Both the position numbers and the translations under genes were made by a program. Shown piece by piece: positions 40,564-50,151 of a stretch of 64,000 nt of DNA. Numbering within the stretch: position 1 is the first letter of the stretch; every line of letters begins with the position of its first letter. The notes below the pieces were generated by a model that worked only from the letters and a program-made list of their open reading frames with translations, was not told the DNA's origin and made no database searches. Source of the DNA: Scleromatobacter sp039920745 (GTDB taxonomy: Bacteria; Pseudomonadota; Gammaproteobacteria; Burkholderiales; Burkholderiaceae_C); contig JBDSDD010000075.1 of assembly GCA_039920745.1 (NCBI GenBank), positions 67,615 to 131,614 on the forward strand, read 5' to 3'.

Positions 40564-42963
40564 ATGTCCAAGAAGATCGTCATTGCCGGTATCGCATCCG
40601 GATTGGCCTGCCTGCTGCCGCTGACCGCGCTGGCCCAGGCCGCCGCCACGGCGGCCAGCCCGGCCGCCTCGACGCCCAGCGGCGAGATCGCCCGCGTCAT
40701 CATCACGGCCCAGAAACGCAAGGAAGACATCCAGGACGTGCCGGTGGCCGTGTCGGTGGTCTCGGCCGAACAGCTCAAGGCCTTGCAGATCGGCACGGTC
40801 GAGGACCTGACCCGCAACGTCCCCAACGTCTCGTTCTCGTCGCAGGGCGGCCCGGGCCTGGGCACGGTCGAGATGCGCGGCGTCAGCTCGCAGGCCGGCT
40901 CGGCCACCGTCAGCGTCTACATCGACGACGTCTCGCTCACCACGCGCAACCTGTATAGCCAGGGCACCGCCGAGCCGCATTTCTTCGACCTGGACAGCGT
41001 CGAAGTGCTGCGCGGCCCGCAGGGCACGCTGTACGGCGCCAGTTCGCTGGGCGGCACGATCAAGTTCATCAGCAAGCAGCCCGACCTGAAGTACTTCGGC
41101 GGCTCGGCCACGTTGTCGGCCTACGGCACGCAGCACGGCAGCACCAGCTGGCAGGAAGAGGGCGTCGTCAACATTCCGGTCATCAAGGACAAGCTGGCCG
41201 TGCGCATCGGCGTGCAGTCCGGCCACCAGGGCGGCTACATCGACCAGCTCGATGCGGACTCGCACGCACTCGTCACGCGCGACATCAACAGCTCCGACTG
41301 GAACGTGGCCAAGCTGTCGGCCAAGGCCATCATCGAGCCGGGCTGGTCGATCACGCCGGCGCTGTTCATCCAGCAGGTCAACACCGACGACATCGACGCG
41401 GCCTACACGACGGACTCCGACGGCAACAAGCTGCCGTCGTTCTCGACGCTGAAGAAGGTCAAGGAGCCGGGCCGCGATCGCCTGGCGATCCCCAGCCTGA
41501 CGCTGTCCGGCGAGATGAACACCGGCACGCTCACCGCCGTGGTGAGCGGCTACCAGCGCCGCTTCAACCGGATCCAGGACGGCACCTACATCAATGACCC
41601 GAGCTACGCGGTCGTCAACCCGAACGACCCGGATCCGGCGCCCGCCAACGTCACCAAGCTGATCAGCGACCTCGATGCGCTGACTTCCGCGGTGCAGCTC
41701 GCCAACAAGATCGACCAGACGTCCCTCGAGCTGCGCATGGCCTCGAAGGACTACGACGCCAAGAGCGGCCACCACTTCACCTGGATCGGCGGCCTCTACC
41801 TGTCGGACGCCACCACGCAGGTCTACGACAACGAACCCGTCTTCGGCGTCAACGCCGCATTCGCCGCCAACGGCGTCAACCCGGCCGACCCGAACCAGCT
41901 CGGCGGCGGCTTCGCCAACGATTTCGGCGGCGACAGCTCGTACTACAGCGCCCGCCACTACCACGACAAGCAGGCGTCGGGCTTCGGCGAGCTCACCTAC
42001 CACCCGCTGGAAAGCCTCGCTGCCACGGTCGGCATGCGCTACCTGACGTCCAGCGAGCACTTCACGCGCCAGGGCGCCTTCTTCTACGCCGGCAAGGGCG
42101 ACCACAACGCGGTGAGCGACCTGCGCGAGTCGGCCAGCACGCCCAGCTTCAAGCTCAACTGGAACATCAACCCCGACGTCTCGCTGTACGCCAACGTGTC
42201 CAAGGGCTTCCGCCTGGGCGGCTCCAATCGCCCGGTGCCGGACACGGCACTGGTCGAGGCGGCAATCACCGCTCTGGGCTTGCCCAGCTTCCCGGCGTCG
42301 ACGTTCAAGCACGACAGCCTCTGGAACTACGAGCTCGGCAGCAAGTCGTCGCTGTTCGGCAACCGTGTGACGCTGAACGTCGCCGGCTTCGTGATGAAGT
42401 GGAAGAACATCCAGCAGGACGTCACCCTCGGCAGCTCGGGCTTCGACTTCGAGACCAACACCGGCAACGCCACCAGCGTCGGCCTGGAAGCCGAGATGCG
42501 CGCCCGCGTGACCGAGAACCTGACGCTGAACGCGGCCGCGAGCTTCACGCACGCCACCTTCGACGCCGACGTCCCGACGCTGGGCACCAACAGCGACGAC
42601 GGGCTCTACAACGTGCGCAAGGGCGACCAGCTGCAGGGCGTGCCGCAGATGAGCGCCAACCTGGGCTTCGACTACCACTGGGCCTTGAGCGGCGAGACGA
42701 ATGCGTTCGTGCGTGGCAACGGCCAATACACGGGCAAGAGCCACGGCCAGCTGGTGCGCAGCGATCCGGATCACCAGCGCCCGGCGTATTTCACGGCCGA
42801 CGTCAGCACCGGCGTCAACTTCGACAAGTGGGAGTTCACGCTGTTCGTCAAGAACGCGAACAACAACCACGTCGCGATCCAGCACCCGTCGGTGCAGTTC
42901 GTGACCGAGGCCTACACGTTGCGCCCGCGCCAGATCGGCTTCAGCGGCAACTACGAGTTCTGA
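40564..42963 (+). CDS. TonB-dependent outer-membrane receptor
   Basis: The 799-residue protein has a signal peptide of about 25 residues, a TonB-box-like IITAQKR near residue 46, a plug domain (VPVAVSVVSAEQLKAL to VEVLRGPQGTLYGASSLGG) and a 22-strand barrel ending in FSGNYEF, with the terminal Phe recognised by the Bam machinery. The sequence resembles the broad pesticin/FyuA-like group often found in sphingomonads and Burkholderiales. The ligand is unknown, and no siderophore genes are nearby. AAGGAGGGACGCC precedes the ATG. A strong terminator follows. It is 135 bases downstream of the amino acid ABC operon. Confidence 0.95.
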   Translation: MSKKIVIAGIASGLACLLPLTALAQAAATAASPAASTPSGEIARVIITAQKRKEDIQDVPVAVSVVSAEQLKALQIGTVEDLTRNVPNVSFSSQGGPGLGTVEMRGVSSQAGSATVSVYIDDVSLTTRNLYSQGTAEPHFFDLDSVEVLRGPQGTLYGASSLGGTIKFISKQPDLKYFGGSATLSAYGTQHGSTSWQEEGVVNIPVIKDKLAVRIGVQSGHQGGYIDQLDADSHALVTRDINSSDWNVAKLSAKAIIEPGWSITPALFIQQVNTDDIDAAYTTDSDGNKLPSFSTLKKVKEPGRDRLAIPSLTLSGEMNTGTLTAVVSGYQRRFNRIQDGTYINDPSYAVVNPNDPDPAPANVTKLISDLDALTSAVQLANKIDQTSLELRMASKDYDAKSGHHFTWIGGLYLSDATTQVYDNEPVFGVNAAFAANGVNPADPNQLGGGFANDFGGDSSYYSARHYHDKQASGFGELTYHPLESLAATVGMRYLTSSEHFTRQGAFFYAGKGDHNAVSDLRESASTPSFKLNWNINPDVSLYANVSKGFRLGGSNRPVPDTALVEAAITALGLPSFPASTFKHDSLWNYELGSKSSLFGNRVTLNVAGFVMKWKNIQQDVTLGSSGFDFETNTGNATSVGLEAEMRARVTENLTLNAAASFTHATFDADVPTLGTNSDDGLYNVRKGDQLQGVPQMSANLGFDYHWALSGETNAFVRGNGQYTGKSHGQLVRSDPDHQRPAYFTADVSTGVNFDKWEFTLFVKNANNNHVAIQHPSVQFVTEAYTLRPRQIGFSGNYEF

Positions 42964-42986
42964 GCTTCGCTCTCCTGAGCTGACAG

Positions 42987-43020
42987 GCGCGACGGCAGCG
43001 GTGCCGTCGCGCTTTTTTTT
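42987..43020 (+). terminator. Rho-independent terminator after the TonB-dependent receptor
   Basis: GCGCGACGGCA (42987-42997) pairs perfectly with TGCCGTCGCGC (43002-43012) around a four-base loop. Eight T follow directly (43013-43020). This is the strongest terminator in the window, 23 bases after the receptor stop codon. Confidence 0.95.
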
Positions 43021-43088
43021 CGTGCGCGTCCGACGTGGTGCGTTCGCGCACTCGGATGGCGCGCGCCCGGCCCACGTACCATGCCGGG

Positions 43089-43865
43089 GTGAGCACCCTC
43101 CGACAACGTTCCCTGGCCGTCCTGCTGACGGTCGACCCCTGGCAGAAGGCCGCCTTGGCGCGCGAACTCGACCAGTTCGATGGCGTCGGTGCCGACGAAC
43201 TCCTCGCCGAGCCCGCGGGCATCCCCGGTCGCCCGGCCCGCCCCGAGATGGTCGGGCACACCGAGGTCAGGCAGCGCTCGCTGAAGTCGCCCGAGGGCCT
43301 GGCCGCGCTGATGCACGCGCTGGCGCACATCGAGTTCAACGCGATCAACCTCGCTGCCGACCTGACCTGGCGCTTCCCGGGCATGCCCGAGCCGTTCTAT
43401 CTCGACTGGATGAAGGTGGCGCGCGAGGTGGCGTACCACTTCGGCCTGCTGAGCGACCGGCTGGTCGAGCTCGGCTTCGCGTACGGCGACTTCCCGGCGC
43501 ACAACGCGCTGTGGACGATGGCCGAGAAGACCAGGCACGACCTCCTCGCACGCATCGCGCTCGTCCCGCGCACGCTCGAAGCGCGCGGGCTCGACGCGTC
43601 GCCGGCCATCCGCAACAAGCTGGTCAGCGTCGGCGACAAGCGCGGTGCCGAGATCCTGGACATCATCCTGCGTGACGAGATCGGCCACGTCGCGGTCGGC
43701 AACCACTGGTACGGCGTGCTGTGCGCCGAGCGCGGGCTCGACCCGATCGCCACCTACGCTGCACTCGCCGAAGAACACGGCGCGCCGCGGCTGCGCGGGC
43801 CTTTCAACCTCGAGGCCCGGCGCGCGGCCGGGTTCAGCGAGGAAGAGCTGTTGAGACTGGGCTGA
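43089..43865 (+). CDS. DUF455 (ferritin-like) protein
   Basis: The 258-residue product has HIEFNAINLAADLTWRFPGMP, FYLDWMKVAREVAYHFGLL and ILRDEIGHVAVGNHWY, with repeated Glu/His pairs on helices as in the ferritin-like DUF455 family. A di-metal site is likely, but the reaction is not known; members are often linked to tRNA or rhamnose-related annotation without proof. The GTG at 43089 was chosen because it begins the conserved sequence; a longer ATG-initiated frame from 43035 would start right after the terminator region. Confidence 0.85.
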   Translation: MSTLRQRSLAVLLTVDPWQKAALARELDQFDGVGADELLAEPAGIPGRPARPEMVGHTEVRQRSLKSPEGLAALMHALAHIEFNAINLAADLTWRFPGMPEPFYLDWMKVAREVAYHFGLLSDRLVELGFAYGDFPAHNALWTMAEKTRHDLLARIALVPRTLEARGLDASPAIRNKLVSVGDKRGAEILDIILRDEIGHVAVGNHWYGVLCAERGLDPIATYAALAEEHGAPRLRGPFNLEARRAAGFSEEELLRLG

Positions 43866-43999
43866 TCGCCCCCATTTGCGGGAGTCGACGTTTTCGCGCA
43901 ATGCCCGTGGGCCGCGCTGCGACGGCGTCGATCCGTAAAATCGGCTCATCCGCGGACGGCGCAGCGCGTCGCCCGCCTTCTTGTTCATCGGAGAACCCC

Positions 44000-44569
44000 A
44001 TGGCCTTGTACCGAATCGGCGACGACGCCCCGCGAGTGGCACCTGACGCCTGGGTGGCCGAGTCCGCCAGCGTGGTCGGACGCGTCGACCTCGCCGCTGG
44101 CGCCAATGTCTGGTACGGCGCCGTGCTGCGTGGCGACAACGAGTGGATCACCATCGGCGAGCGCACCAACATCCAGGACGGCAGCGTGCTGCACACGGAC
44201 ATGGGCTCGCCGCTGACGCTCGGTGCCGACGTCACCGTCGGCCACCAGGTGATGCTGCATGGCTGCACGGTGGGCGACAACTCGCTGATCGGGATCCAGT
44301 CCGTCGTCATGAACGGCGCGAAGATCGGCCGCAACTCCATCGTCGGGGCAGGTTCTCTGGTGACCGAAGGCAAGGAATTCCCGGACAACTCACTCATCGT
44401 CGGCAGCCCGGCCAAGGCCATCCGAACCCTCACCGACGACCAGGCCGCCAATCTGCGCATGAGCGCGGCGCACTACGTCGCCAACGCGGCACGCCATCGC
44501 GACACCGTCGTCCGAATCGACGAACCCGCCAGCGGCACGTCCGCCGGCAGCGCCGGAAAGGGCGCCTGA
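44000..44569 (+). CDS. Gamma-carbonic-anhydrase-like hexapeptide-repeat protein
   Basis: The 189-residue protein has a left-handed beta-helix of hexapeptide repeats: VVGRVDLAAGANVWYGAVL, NIQDGSVLHTD, ADVTVGHQVMLHGC and IGRNSIVGAGSL. Three His (in LHTD, VGHQ and MLHG) are placed as the zinc ligands of the gamma-class carbonic anhydrase/YrdA family. YrdA-type members bind metal but often show no activity. A C-terminal helix and Gly/Ser-rich tail follow. GGAGAACCCC precedes the ATG. hslO follows on the same strand after 69 bases. Confidence 0.93.
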   Translation: MALYRIGDDAPRVAPDAWVAESASVVGRVDLAAGANVWYGAVLRGDNEWITIGERTNIQDGSVLHTDMGSPLTLGADVTVGHQVMLHGCTVGDNSLIGIQSVVMNGAKIGRNSIVGAGSLVTEGKEFPDNSLIVGSPAKAIRTLTDDQAANLRMSAAHYVANAARHRDTVVRIDEPASGTSAGSAGKGA

Positions 44570-44638
44570 ATTCGTGAACGCCCGCTCGGCCGCTCCGAAG
44601 GGCGCTCGCACCACAGTGCAATGCACGAAGGTTTCCTG

Positions 44639-45589
44639 ATGTCCGAACTCCAGAAATTCATCTTCGACGGCCTGCCAGTGCGCGGCATGATCGTGCGCCT
44701 GACCGACAGCTGGAAGGAGGTGCTCCAGCGCCGCTGCGCCAGCGGCGCCTGGGCGCCGGCCGTGCGCGACATGCTCGGCGAGATGGCCGCGGCCGCCACG
44801 CTGATGCAGGCCAACCTCAAGTTCAATGGCGCGCTGATCCTGCAGGTGCACGGCGACGGGCCGGTCAAGCTGGCGGTGGCGGAGGCCATGACCGACCTGC
44901 GCTTCCGCGTCACGGCCAAGGTGCAGGGTGACGTCGCGGCGGACGCCCGTTTTGCGGATCTCGTCAACCGGCACGGGGACGGGCGCTGCGCTATCACGCT
45001 CGACCCGCTCGACCGCCAGCCCGGCCAGCAACCCTACCAGGGCGTGGTGCCGCTGGAGGCGCCGGACGGCGGCCCGGTGGGCGACGTCGCGACGATGTTG
45101 GAGCACTACATGCGCCAGTCCGAGCAACTCGAGACGCGCATCGTGCTGGCGGCCAACGACGAGGTCGCCTGCGGCCTGCTGATCCAGCGCCTGCCCATCG
45201 AAGGCGCGGGCAACCTGGCCGGCGCCGCCAAGGCCGAGGTCGACGACGAGGCGTTCACGCGCATCGCCCACTTCGCCTCGACCCTGACGCGCGACGAACT
45301 GCTGACGCTGGACACGCCGACGATCCTGCACCGCCTGTTCTGGGAGGAGCCGCTGCGCGTGTTCGAGCCGCAGGCGCCGACGTTCGCCTGCAGTTGCTCG
45401 GCGGAGCGCGTGCGCGGCATGCTCAAGAACCTGGGCCGCGACGAGGCGGAGTCCGTGCTGGCCGAGCGCCAGGACATCGAGATCGGCTGCGACTTCTGCG
45501 GCACCCAGTACCGCTTCGACGCGGTTGACGTCGGCGCGCTGTTCGCGCCGCCGACCAGCCAGCCGGGCATCACCCCCAGCGTCCATTGA
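44639..45589 (+). CDS. hslO: Redox-regulated chaperone Hsp33
   Basis: The 316-residue protein carries MIVRLTDSWKEVLQRR at its start and the C-terminal redox switch, where CSC and CDFCG supply the four Cys that bind zinc when reduced. Oxidative stress forms disulphides there and activates the holdase. GEMAAAATLMQANLKFNG matches the family. The ATG at 44639 follows GAAGG; an in-frame ATG 18 bases upstream is less likely. It is convergent with the TonB-like gene of the pilus operon, with 27 bases between. Confidence 0.96.
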   Translation: MSELQKFIFDGLPVRGMIVRLTDSWKEVLQRRCASGAWAPAVRDMLGEMAAAATLMQANLKFNGALILQVHGDGPVKLAVAEAMTDLRFRVTAKVQGDVAADARFADLVNRHGDGRCAITLDPLDRQPGQQPYQGVVPLEAPDGGPVGDVATMLEHYMRQSEQLETRIVLAANDEVACGLLIQRLPIEGAGNLAGAAKAEVDDEAFTRIAHFASTLTRDELLTLDTPTILHRLFWEEPLRVFEPQAPTFACSCSAERVRGMLKNLGRDEAESVLAERQDIEIGCDFCGTQYRFDAVDVGALFAPPTSQPGITPSVH

Positions 45590-45616
45590 AAGGTCGGCGG
45601 GGAGCGACGGCCCTTC

Positions 45617-46225
45617 TCAGGGAAGGTTTCCGACGGTGATCTCGATGTCTTTGTACGAGGGCACCGGTCGACCTTGCTCGAGGCCTGGCGTGAATCCAGT
45701 AGCGAGAAACATCTGGCGCACGCGTTCAACGACCTCTGCGGCTTCTGAGCTTTGCAAGATCTGGACTTCGACGACGGTGCCGTGCTCGTCGATGAGCAAG
45801 CGCAGCCGGATCGGCAGGCCCGACCAGGGGAGGCCGCTCACGATCGTCAGGTCCGGGGCCGAACGTGTCCGCAAGGGCCCGTCGAGTTGCTTGGGCGAGC
45901 GGTAGATCCCCATGCCCACATTGCCCGAGGGAGGATCGCCGTCAGACGTGGTAGCGCGTGAACCCGGAGCTTGATCCCCGAGAGCACTTGCGGCAGGGGA
46001 TTCCGGCGGGGCTGCGGCCTGATCAGGCGACGGTGCGGAAGCGCTCGCCGGCGCCAACAAGCTCGCAATCTCCAGATTGCCGAGCAGCACCAGCCTAGCT
46101 TGATTGTGCCTGGGAACCGGCATCGCCATCCGCGGCTTCAGCGGATGGCGTGCCAGCGCTCCAAATAGCGCTCCATGGGCGAACACCACGACCGCCGTGC
46201 AGGCGAGCAGCGATCGCCGGTGCAT
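45617..46225 (-). CDS. TonB-like (energy transducer C-terminal domain) protein at the end of the pilus operon
   Basis: The 202-residue product has a single N-terminal helix (LLACTAVVVFAHGALFGAL), a Pro/Ala/Ser-rich linker (about 50-100) and a C-terminal domain. That domain has PIRLRLLIDEHGTVVEVQIL, VRQMFLATGFTPGLEQGRPV and a final strand, which resembles TonB-C. Its start codon lies seven bases after the pilY1 stop, and TGAGGAGG spans that stop as a very strong ribosome binding site, so it is co-expressed with the pilin genes. No exbB/exbD are present. It might connect pilus or outer-membrane processes to the inner membrane (inference). Confidence 0.75.
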   Translation of the reverse strand: MHRRSLLACTAVVVFAHGALFGALARHPLKPRMAMPVPRHNQARLVLLGNLEIASLLAPASASAPSPDQAAAPPESPAASALGDQAPGSRATTSDGDPPSGNVGMGIYRSPKQLDGPLRTRSAPDLTIVSGLPWSGLPIRLRLLIDEHGTVVEVQILQSSEAAEVVERVRQMFLATGFTPGLEQGRPVPSYKDIEITVGNLP

Positions 46226-46232
46226 CGCCTCC

Positions 46233-49200
46233 TCAGTTCGTAGCCGGCACGTCGCGCCAGTTGATCTGCGTGACGCCGGCCGATGTGGTGAGCGACGCAG
46301 GCGCCTTGGCGACTACGCCCTTGCTTCCGCCTGTGTAGATATGGAGGTTGCCGTCCACGCTGATGACCGTGACATCGGTACCGACCCCGCTGATCGCCGT
46401 CGATGCGGTGGCCACGCCTGTATCGCTGGTGAGCAGGACAGTCTTGCCGGACGCGAAGTCCACGCCGTACACCGTTCCCGTGCCGTGGGGGTCGCACGCG
46501 GAGCCGTTGGGCAAGTTGCCGATGAAGGCGACGATGCCCTGGTTGGCGAAGGCATCGACGTTGACGCGTTGGGCGATGCCGCTTGTCACCGGCAGATCGA
46601 AATACCAGCCCATGACCGAACTGGGAGAACTGCCGATTCCGGTGAGCAAGGAGGTGTTGACATTCAATGCGCTGCGGGTAATCGGAAAGCTGACGCCGCT
46701 GGGCAACGGTTGTGACGCTGAGCCGTAGAACGCCCCGGATGTCTTGATACCGTCCGCGATGGCATAGAACGACTGCTGGTTGCTAGTGGCAATATCGCTG
46801 TCGGCGAGCAACTTGCCCGTTCCGACCATGACGTAGCGCGTATTGGAATTGGTAGATATTTCAATCAACGGACGTGTGGAGATCGGCTGCGACGAGCCGA
46901 ATTGGGCGATCTTCGTGGCGGTTGGGTAGGGCAGTGTCGTGTCGGTGGCGCTCACGTTGACGCGCCAGACGTTGCCCTGCAGGTCGCCGGCGTAGATCGC
47001 GTCGGCGGTCATGTCGGTGTAGTTCTCGACGTAGGCCGATTGCTGGCCGAGGTTGAGCGGACTCGACGTCGAACCCGAAGCGCTGGGCGTGGACACGACT
47101 TCGAGTAGCGTGCCGTTGACCGGGTTGACGAAGAAGAAATAGCCCATGCCGTCGCTGTTGGCGTAGCCAGACGTGAAGACCACGACCCAGCCGTATTTCT
47201 TCGTCTTGACGACGGTGGGCGTGCCGTAGGTATAGCCGAGACGCGAGTCCGTGAACTCCCACTTCACCTTGCTGGCGATGGTCGTCTCGTCGCTCCAACT
47301 CGTCGGATCGGTGACGTCTAGGGCGTAGTAGCCGTTGCCGCCCTTGCCCAAGCCGCCGATCAGCAGCGTGTGCCAGTCGGGGCTGCCGGTCGCGCCGCTG
47401 GTCTTGTTGAGGTCGACATCGAATTGTCCCGGCGTTCCGTCGACCAGGTAGTGGTGCGTGAAGCTCGGATTTCCCAGGGATGCGAGTCCCGACGTGGACG
47501 CCGTCGCCGATGTGCCGTAGGCGAAGCTGGGGATGTAGGCGAAGAGTTCGCTGCCCGAGATCGGGCTGGTGTTGCCCACCGTGCCGTCGAAGGCGTGCAG
47601 CATGCCGTCATTGGAACCGGCATAGACGACGTCCTTTCGGGTGGCATAAAGCGCCCTGAAGGCGGAGTAGCCGGCGTTGTACGTGTCGAAGAACTGGTAG
47701 CTCGGCGGTCCGACCGTCACCGGCTTGGCGTTGACGATGTCGCCCAACCGGAAGCTGCGGTTGCGGTAGGCACCGCCGTTGGCGATTTCCTTGGACGTGT
47801 CGCCGCGCAAGTAGGCGATGTAGTTGGCCGAACTCTGCGATGTGGCGCCTGGAACGCTTGCGAACGATGTCACGTACGTGCGGGAGTTCAGCGTGGGCCC
47901 GATCAGTGCCGTCGCCGTGAACGGCAGTCCTGGCGCGGACGAACTCGTCGTACAGCAGGTGACGATTTTGCGGGTCGCTGCCGTGACCGTCGTCGCGCTG
48001 AGCAACGCCCGTGCATCCCACTGCGGGGTCAACGAAGGCGTGCCGTCCAGGGCGAACGCGATGGTCGAGCCGATGACCTGGCCCGTCCATGACGCCGGAT
48101 CGTAGGTGGCGGAGTAACTCATCGCACCGGTGGACGTGACGTTGGGCGTCGGCACCGACAGCGCTGTGCCGTTGGCAACGTCGTTCTCCGCCACGATCTT
48201 GGCGAACGCGTTGGTCAGGCCCGCTTTCATCTGGGTCGCGTTGCTGGCGGTGAAGTAGTTGTCCGGCTGCTTGTTGCTGCCCTGCACGTTGGTGCTGGTA
48301 TACCAACTGTCGAGCGTCGGCGCCGTCCCGTAGACGTAGTTCTTCGGCACCGTGAAGCCGCCGAATTTCGTCGCGTAGTAGTACAGATTGTTGTTGACGT
48401 ACGCCTGGTATTCCTGAACGTCGAGCCAGTACGTACTGACGGTGGAGACCGTCTTCACCCCGGTTGAAACGTCAGTGAACGTGCGAAGGCCATGCCCCTC
48501 GATCGGGATATGGGCGTCGTACGCTAAACCTGCCATGTAGTAGGTGCTCTTGCCGCCCGAGTTTTCCCAAGTGCTGGCCAGGGTCGTGTTGGCGGCGTTT
48601 TCCATCGTGCCCACGAGGTTGGTGGTCGTCGCTACGTTCACGGCCGCGGTCGCCTGGCCGTGCAGATTCGTACCGATGCTGGTGTCGGCGGTCACTTCGG
48701 ACGGTATCGCTGGCTCGATGCCGGAAGCGTAGAGCGTGCTGCCAGGAAGGTCGGCATCCTGGTTGGTGTTGACGTCGCCGATGCCCAGGATGAAGTTCTT
48801 CTGGCAAGCGTAGATGACCGGGTCGCTCGACCAGTTGGTGATCACCGGGAAACCGTCGACGAAGGTCTTGAGGGTGTTGCCTGTCGCCCCGGTGACGCTC
48901 GTGTAAGCCGAGACGTTGTCCTGGCCTTTGAGGTAGCGTAGCGACGCGTAGTAAAGCTCGCTGACCGGGTCGTATTTCTTGTACGCATTCGTCGAGTCGT
49001 AGATATTCGACGTGTAGCCAAACTTGTTCAGGTAGTTCATCACGCCGCTCTGGGTGATGCCAGCGGCAGAGATCGCGCTGTTGCTCGTCGCGTCGGCGGG
49101 ATCCGGATTGGTGTTCATCACGCCGGTGGACGGGTCCCATTCGGGTTGGGTGTTGTTCTGGTCGGCCGCACCCGGAACCGGGAATGTCGGCCCGATGTAG

Positions 49201-50144
49201 GCCATGCGCGCACGCAGCACGCCGCCGTCGCGCTTCTGGATGCCGTCATTGATATAGCCGAATGCCCCGTAACGCAGGCTGCCGGAATACTGCTGCAGCA
49301 GCCCTTCGGGCTTGTACTTGTTGCTGCCATAGAGCACGCAGTTGGACTCGACGTTGACGGTGGTGTCGCACACCCGCACGTTCATGTACAGGGCGTAAGC
49401 CGCCGTGGGCGCGCTCTGGATGGTGGAGAACGCGGAGTCCTTGTAGTCGGTGGCCGTGACTGCGGTGTTGTTGAGGTTGTAGGAGTTCGTGAACCACATC
49501 TTGGTGCCGGCACCCCAGATGCGCGTCGTCATCCCGTTGGTCCAACTGCCCGACGAACCAAGTGGCGTCGCTCCGGTGATGAGCGTCGTGATTGTCTTGT
49601 TGGGCGCGTCGTTTGCGCCCCCTTGCCCGGAGTGAATTCCGCGTTGCAGGATGGTCATGCCGGACGAGCCGCTCGTGTCGGTGATCCGGTTTCCGCCGGT
49701 CAGCACCCAGCGGAAGATGTCGAGCGACAGCATCGACGCGTAGTTGAGGTAGTTGCCGCTCCACAGGTGCAGGCTGCTCGAACTGGTGCACGTGTGTGAG
49801 GACGCGACGCTGTAGGCCTGGAAGTAGCTCAAGTCCGCGGAGGTTGCCGGCGACTGGTCTGGTCCGTAGAGGTACTTGTAGCACTTGTCGCCGTCGAAGT
49901 ACCCGAGGTACGCGGTCGTCGCAGCGTAGGCGGCGGTGCTGAAGTAAGCCTGTGAGTTGGCCGTCGGGAACTCCACCGACAGCGACAGCAGCAGGTTGCC
50001 TGGCACGCTCGTCGTGGAAAACAGCGGCTTGTCGGCCAGGTCAAGCGAGTCGGCGCTCGCGACTGATGCGGCGCAAAAGGCCAGCGGCAAGGCCAGTCGA
50101 GCCAGCAAGCGTGCTGAGCGGCGAACGATCGAAGGTTGCTTCAT
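46233..50144 (-). CDS. pilY1: PilY1/PilC-type pilus tip adhesin
   Basis: The 1303-residue exported protein has the signal peptide ARLALPLAFCAASVASA. The N-terminal ~650 residues are Thr/Ser/Asn-rich and variable (adhesive region). From about residue 780 comes the PilC/PilY1 beta-propeller: FRALYATRKDVVYAGSNDG, MLHAFDG, TLLIGGLGKGGNGYYALDV, and DAIYAGDLQGNVWRVNV near the calcium-loop position. PilY1 sits at the type IV pilus tip with minor pilins, promotes extension and binds surfaces. The ATG at 50144 follows the pilX stop closely. The AT-richer, Thr/Asn-rich sequence contrasts with neighbouring genes but is usual for this family. Confidence 0.93.
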   Translation of the reverse strand: MKQPSIVRRSARLLARLALPLAFCAASVASADSLDLADKPLFSTTSVPGNLLLSLSVEFPTANSQAYFSTAAYAATTAYLGYFDGDKCYKYLYGPDQSPATSADLSYFQAYSVASSHTCTSSSSLHLWSGNYLNYASMLSLDIFRWVLTGGNRITDTSGSSGMTILQRGIHSGQGGANDAPNKTITTLITGATPLGSSGSWTNGMTTRIWGAGTKMWFTNSYNLNNTAVTATDYKDSAFSTIQSAPTAAYALYMNVRVCDTTVNVESNCVLYGSNKYKPEGLLQQYSGSLRYGAFGYINDGIQKRDGGVLRARMAYIGPTFPVPGAADQNNTQPEWDPSTGVMNTNPDPADATSNSAISAAGITQSGVMNYLNKFGYTSNIYDSTNAYKKYDPVSELYYASLRYLKGQDNVSAYTSVTGATGNTLKTFVDGFPVITNWSSDPVIYACQKNFILGIGDVNTNQDADLPGSTLYASGIEPAIPSEVTADTSIGTNLHGQATAAVNVATTTNLVGTMENAANTTLASTWENSGGKSTYYMAGLAYDAHIPIEGHGLRTFTDVSTGVKTVSTVSTYWLDVQEYQAYVNNNLYYYATKFGGFTVPKNYVYGTAPTLDSWYTSTNVQGSNKQPDNYFTASNATQMKAGLTNAFAKIVAENDVANGTALSVPTPNVTSTGAMSYSATYDPASWTGQVIGSTIAFALDGTPSLTPQWDARALLSATTVTAATRKIVTCCTTSSSAPGLPFTATALIGPTLNSRTYVTSFASVPGATSQSSANYIAYLRGDTSKEIANGGAYRNRSFRLGDIVNAKPVTVGPPSYQFFDTYNAGYSAFRALYATRKDVVYAGSNDGMLHAFDGTVGNTSPISGSELFAYIPSFAYGTSATASTSGLASLGNPSFTHHYLVDGTPGQFDVDLNKTSGATGSPDWHTLLIGGLGKGGNGYYALDVTDPTSWSDETTIASKVKWEFTDSRLGYTYGTPTVVKTKKYGWVVVFTSGYANSDGMGYFFFVNPVNGTLLEVVSTPSASGSTSSPLNLGQQSAYVENYTDMTADAIYAGDLQGNVWRVNVSATDTTLPYPTATKIAQFGSSQPISTRPLIEISTNSNTRYVMVGTGKLLADSDIATSNQQSFYAIADGIKTSGAFYGSASQPLPSGVSFPITRSALNVNTSLLTGIGSSPSSVMGWYFDLPVTSGIAQRVNVDAFANQGIVAFIGNLPNGSACDPHGTGTVYGVDFASGKTVLLTSDTGVATASTAISGVGTDVTVISVDGNLHIYTGGSKGVVAKAPASLTTSAGVTQINWRDVPATN

Positions 50145-50151
50145 GTTGGCC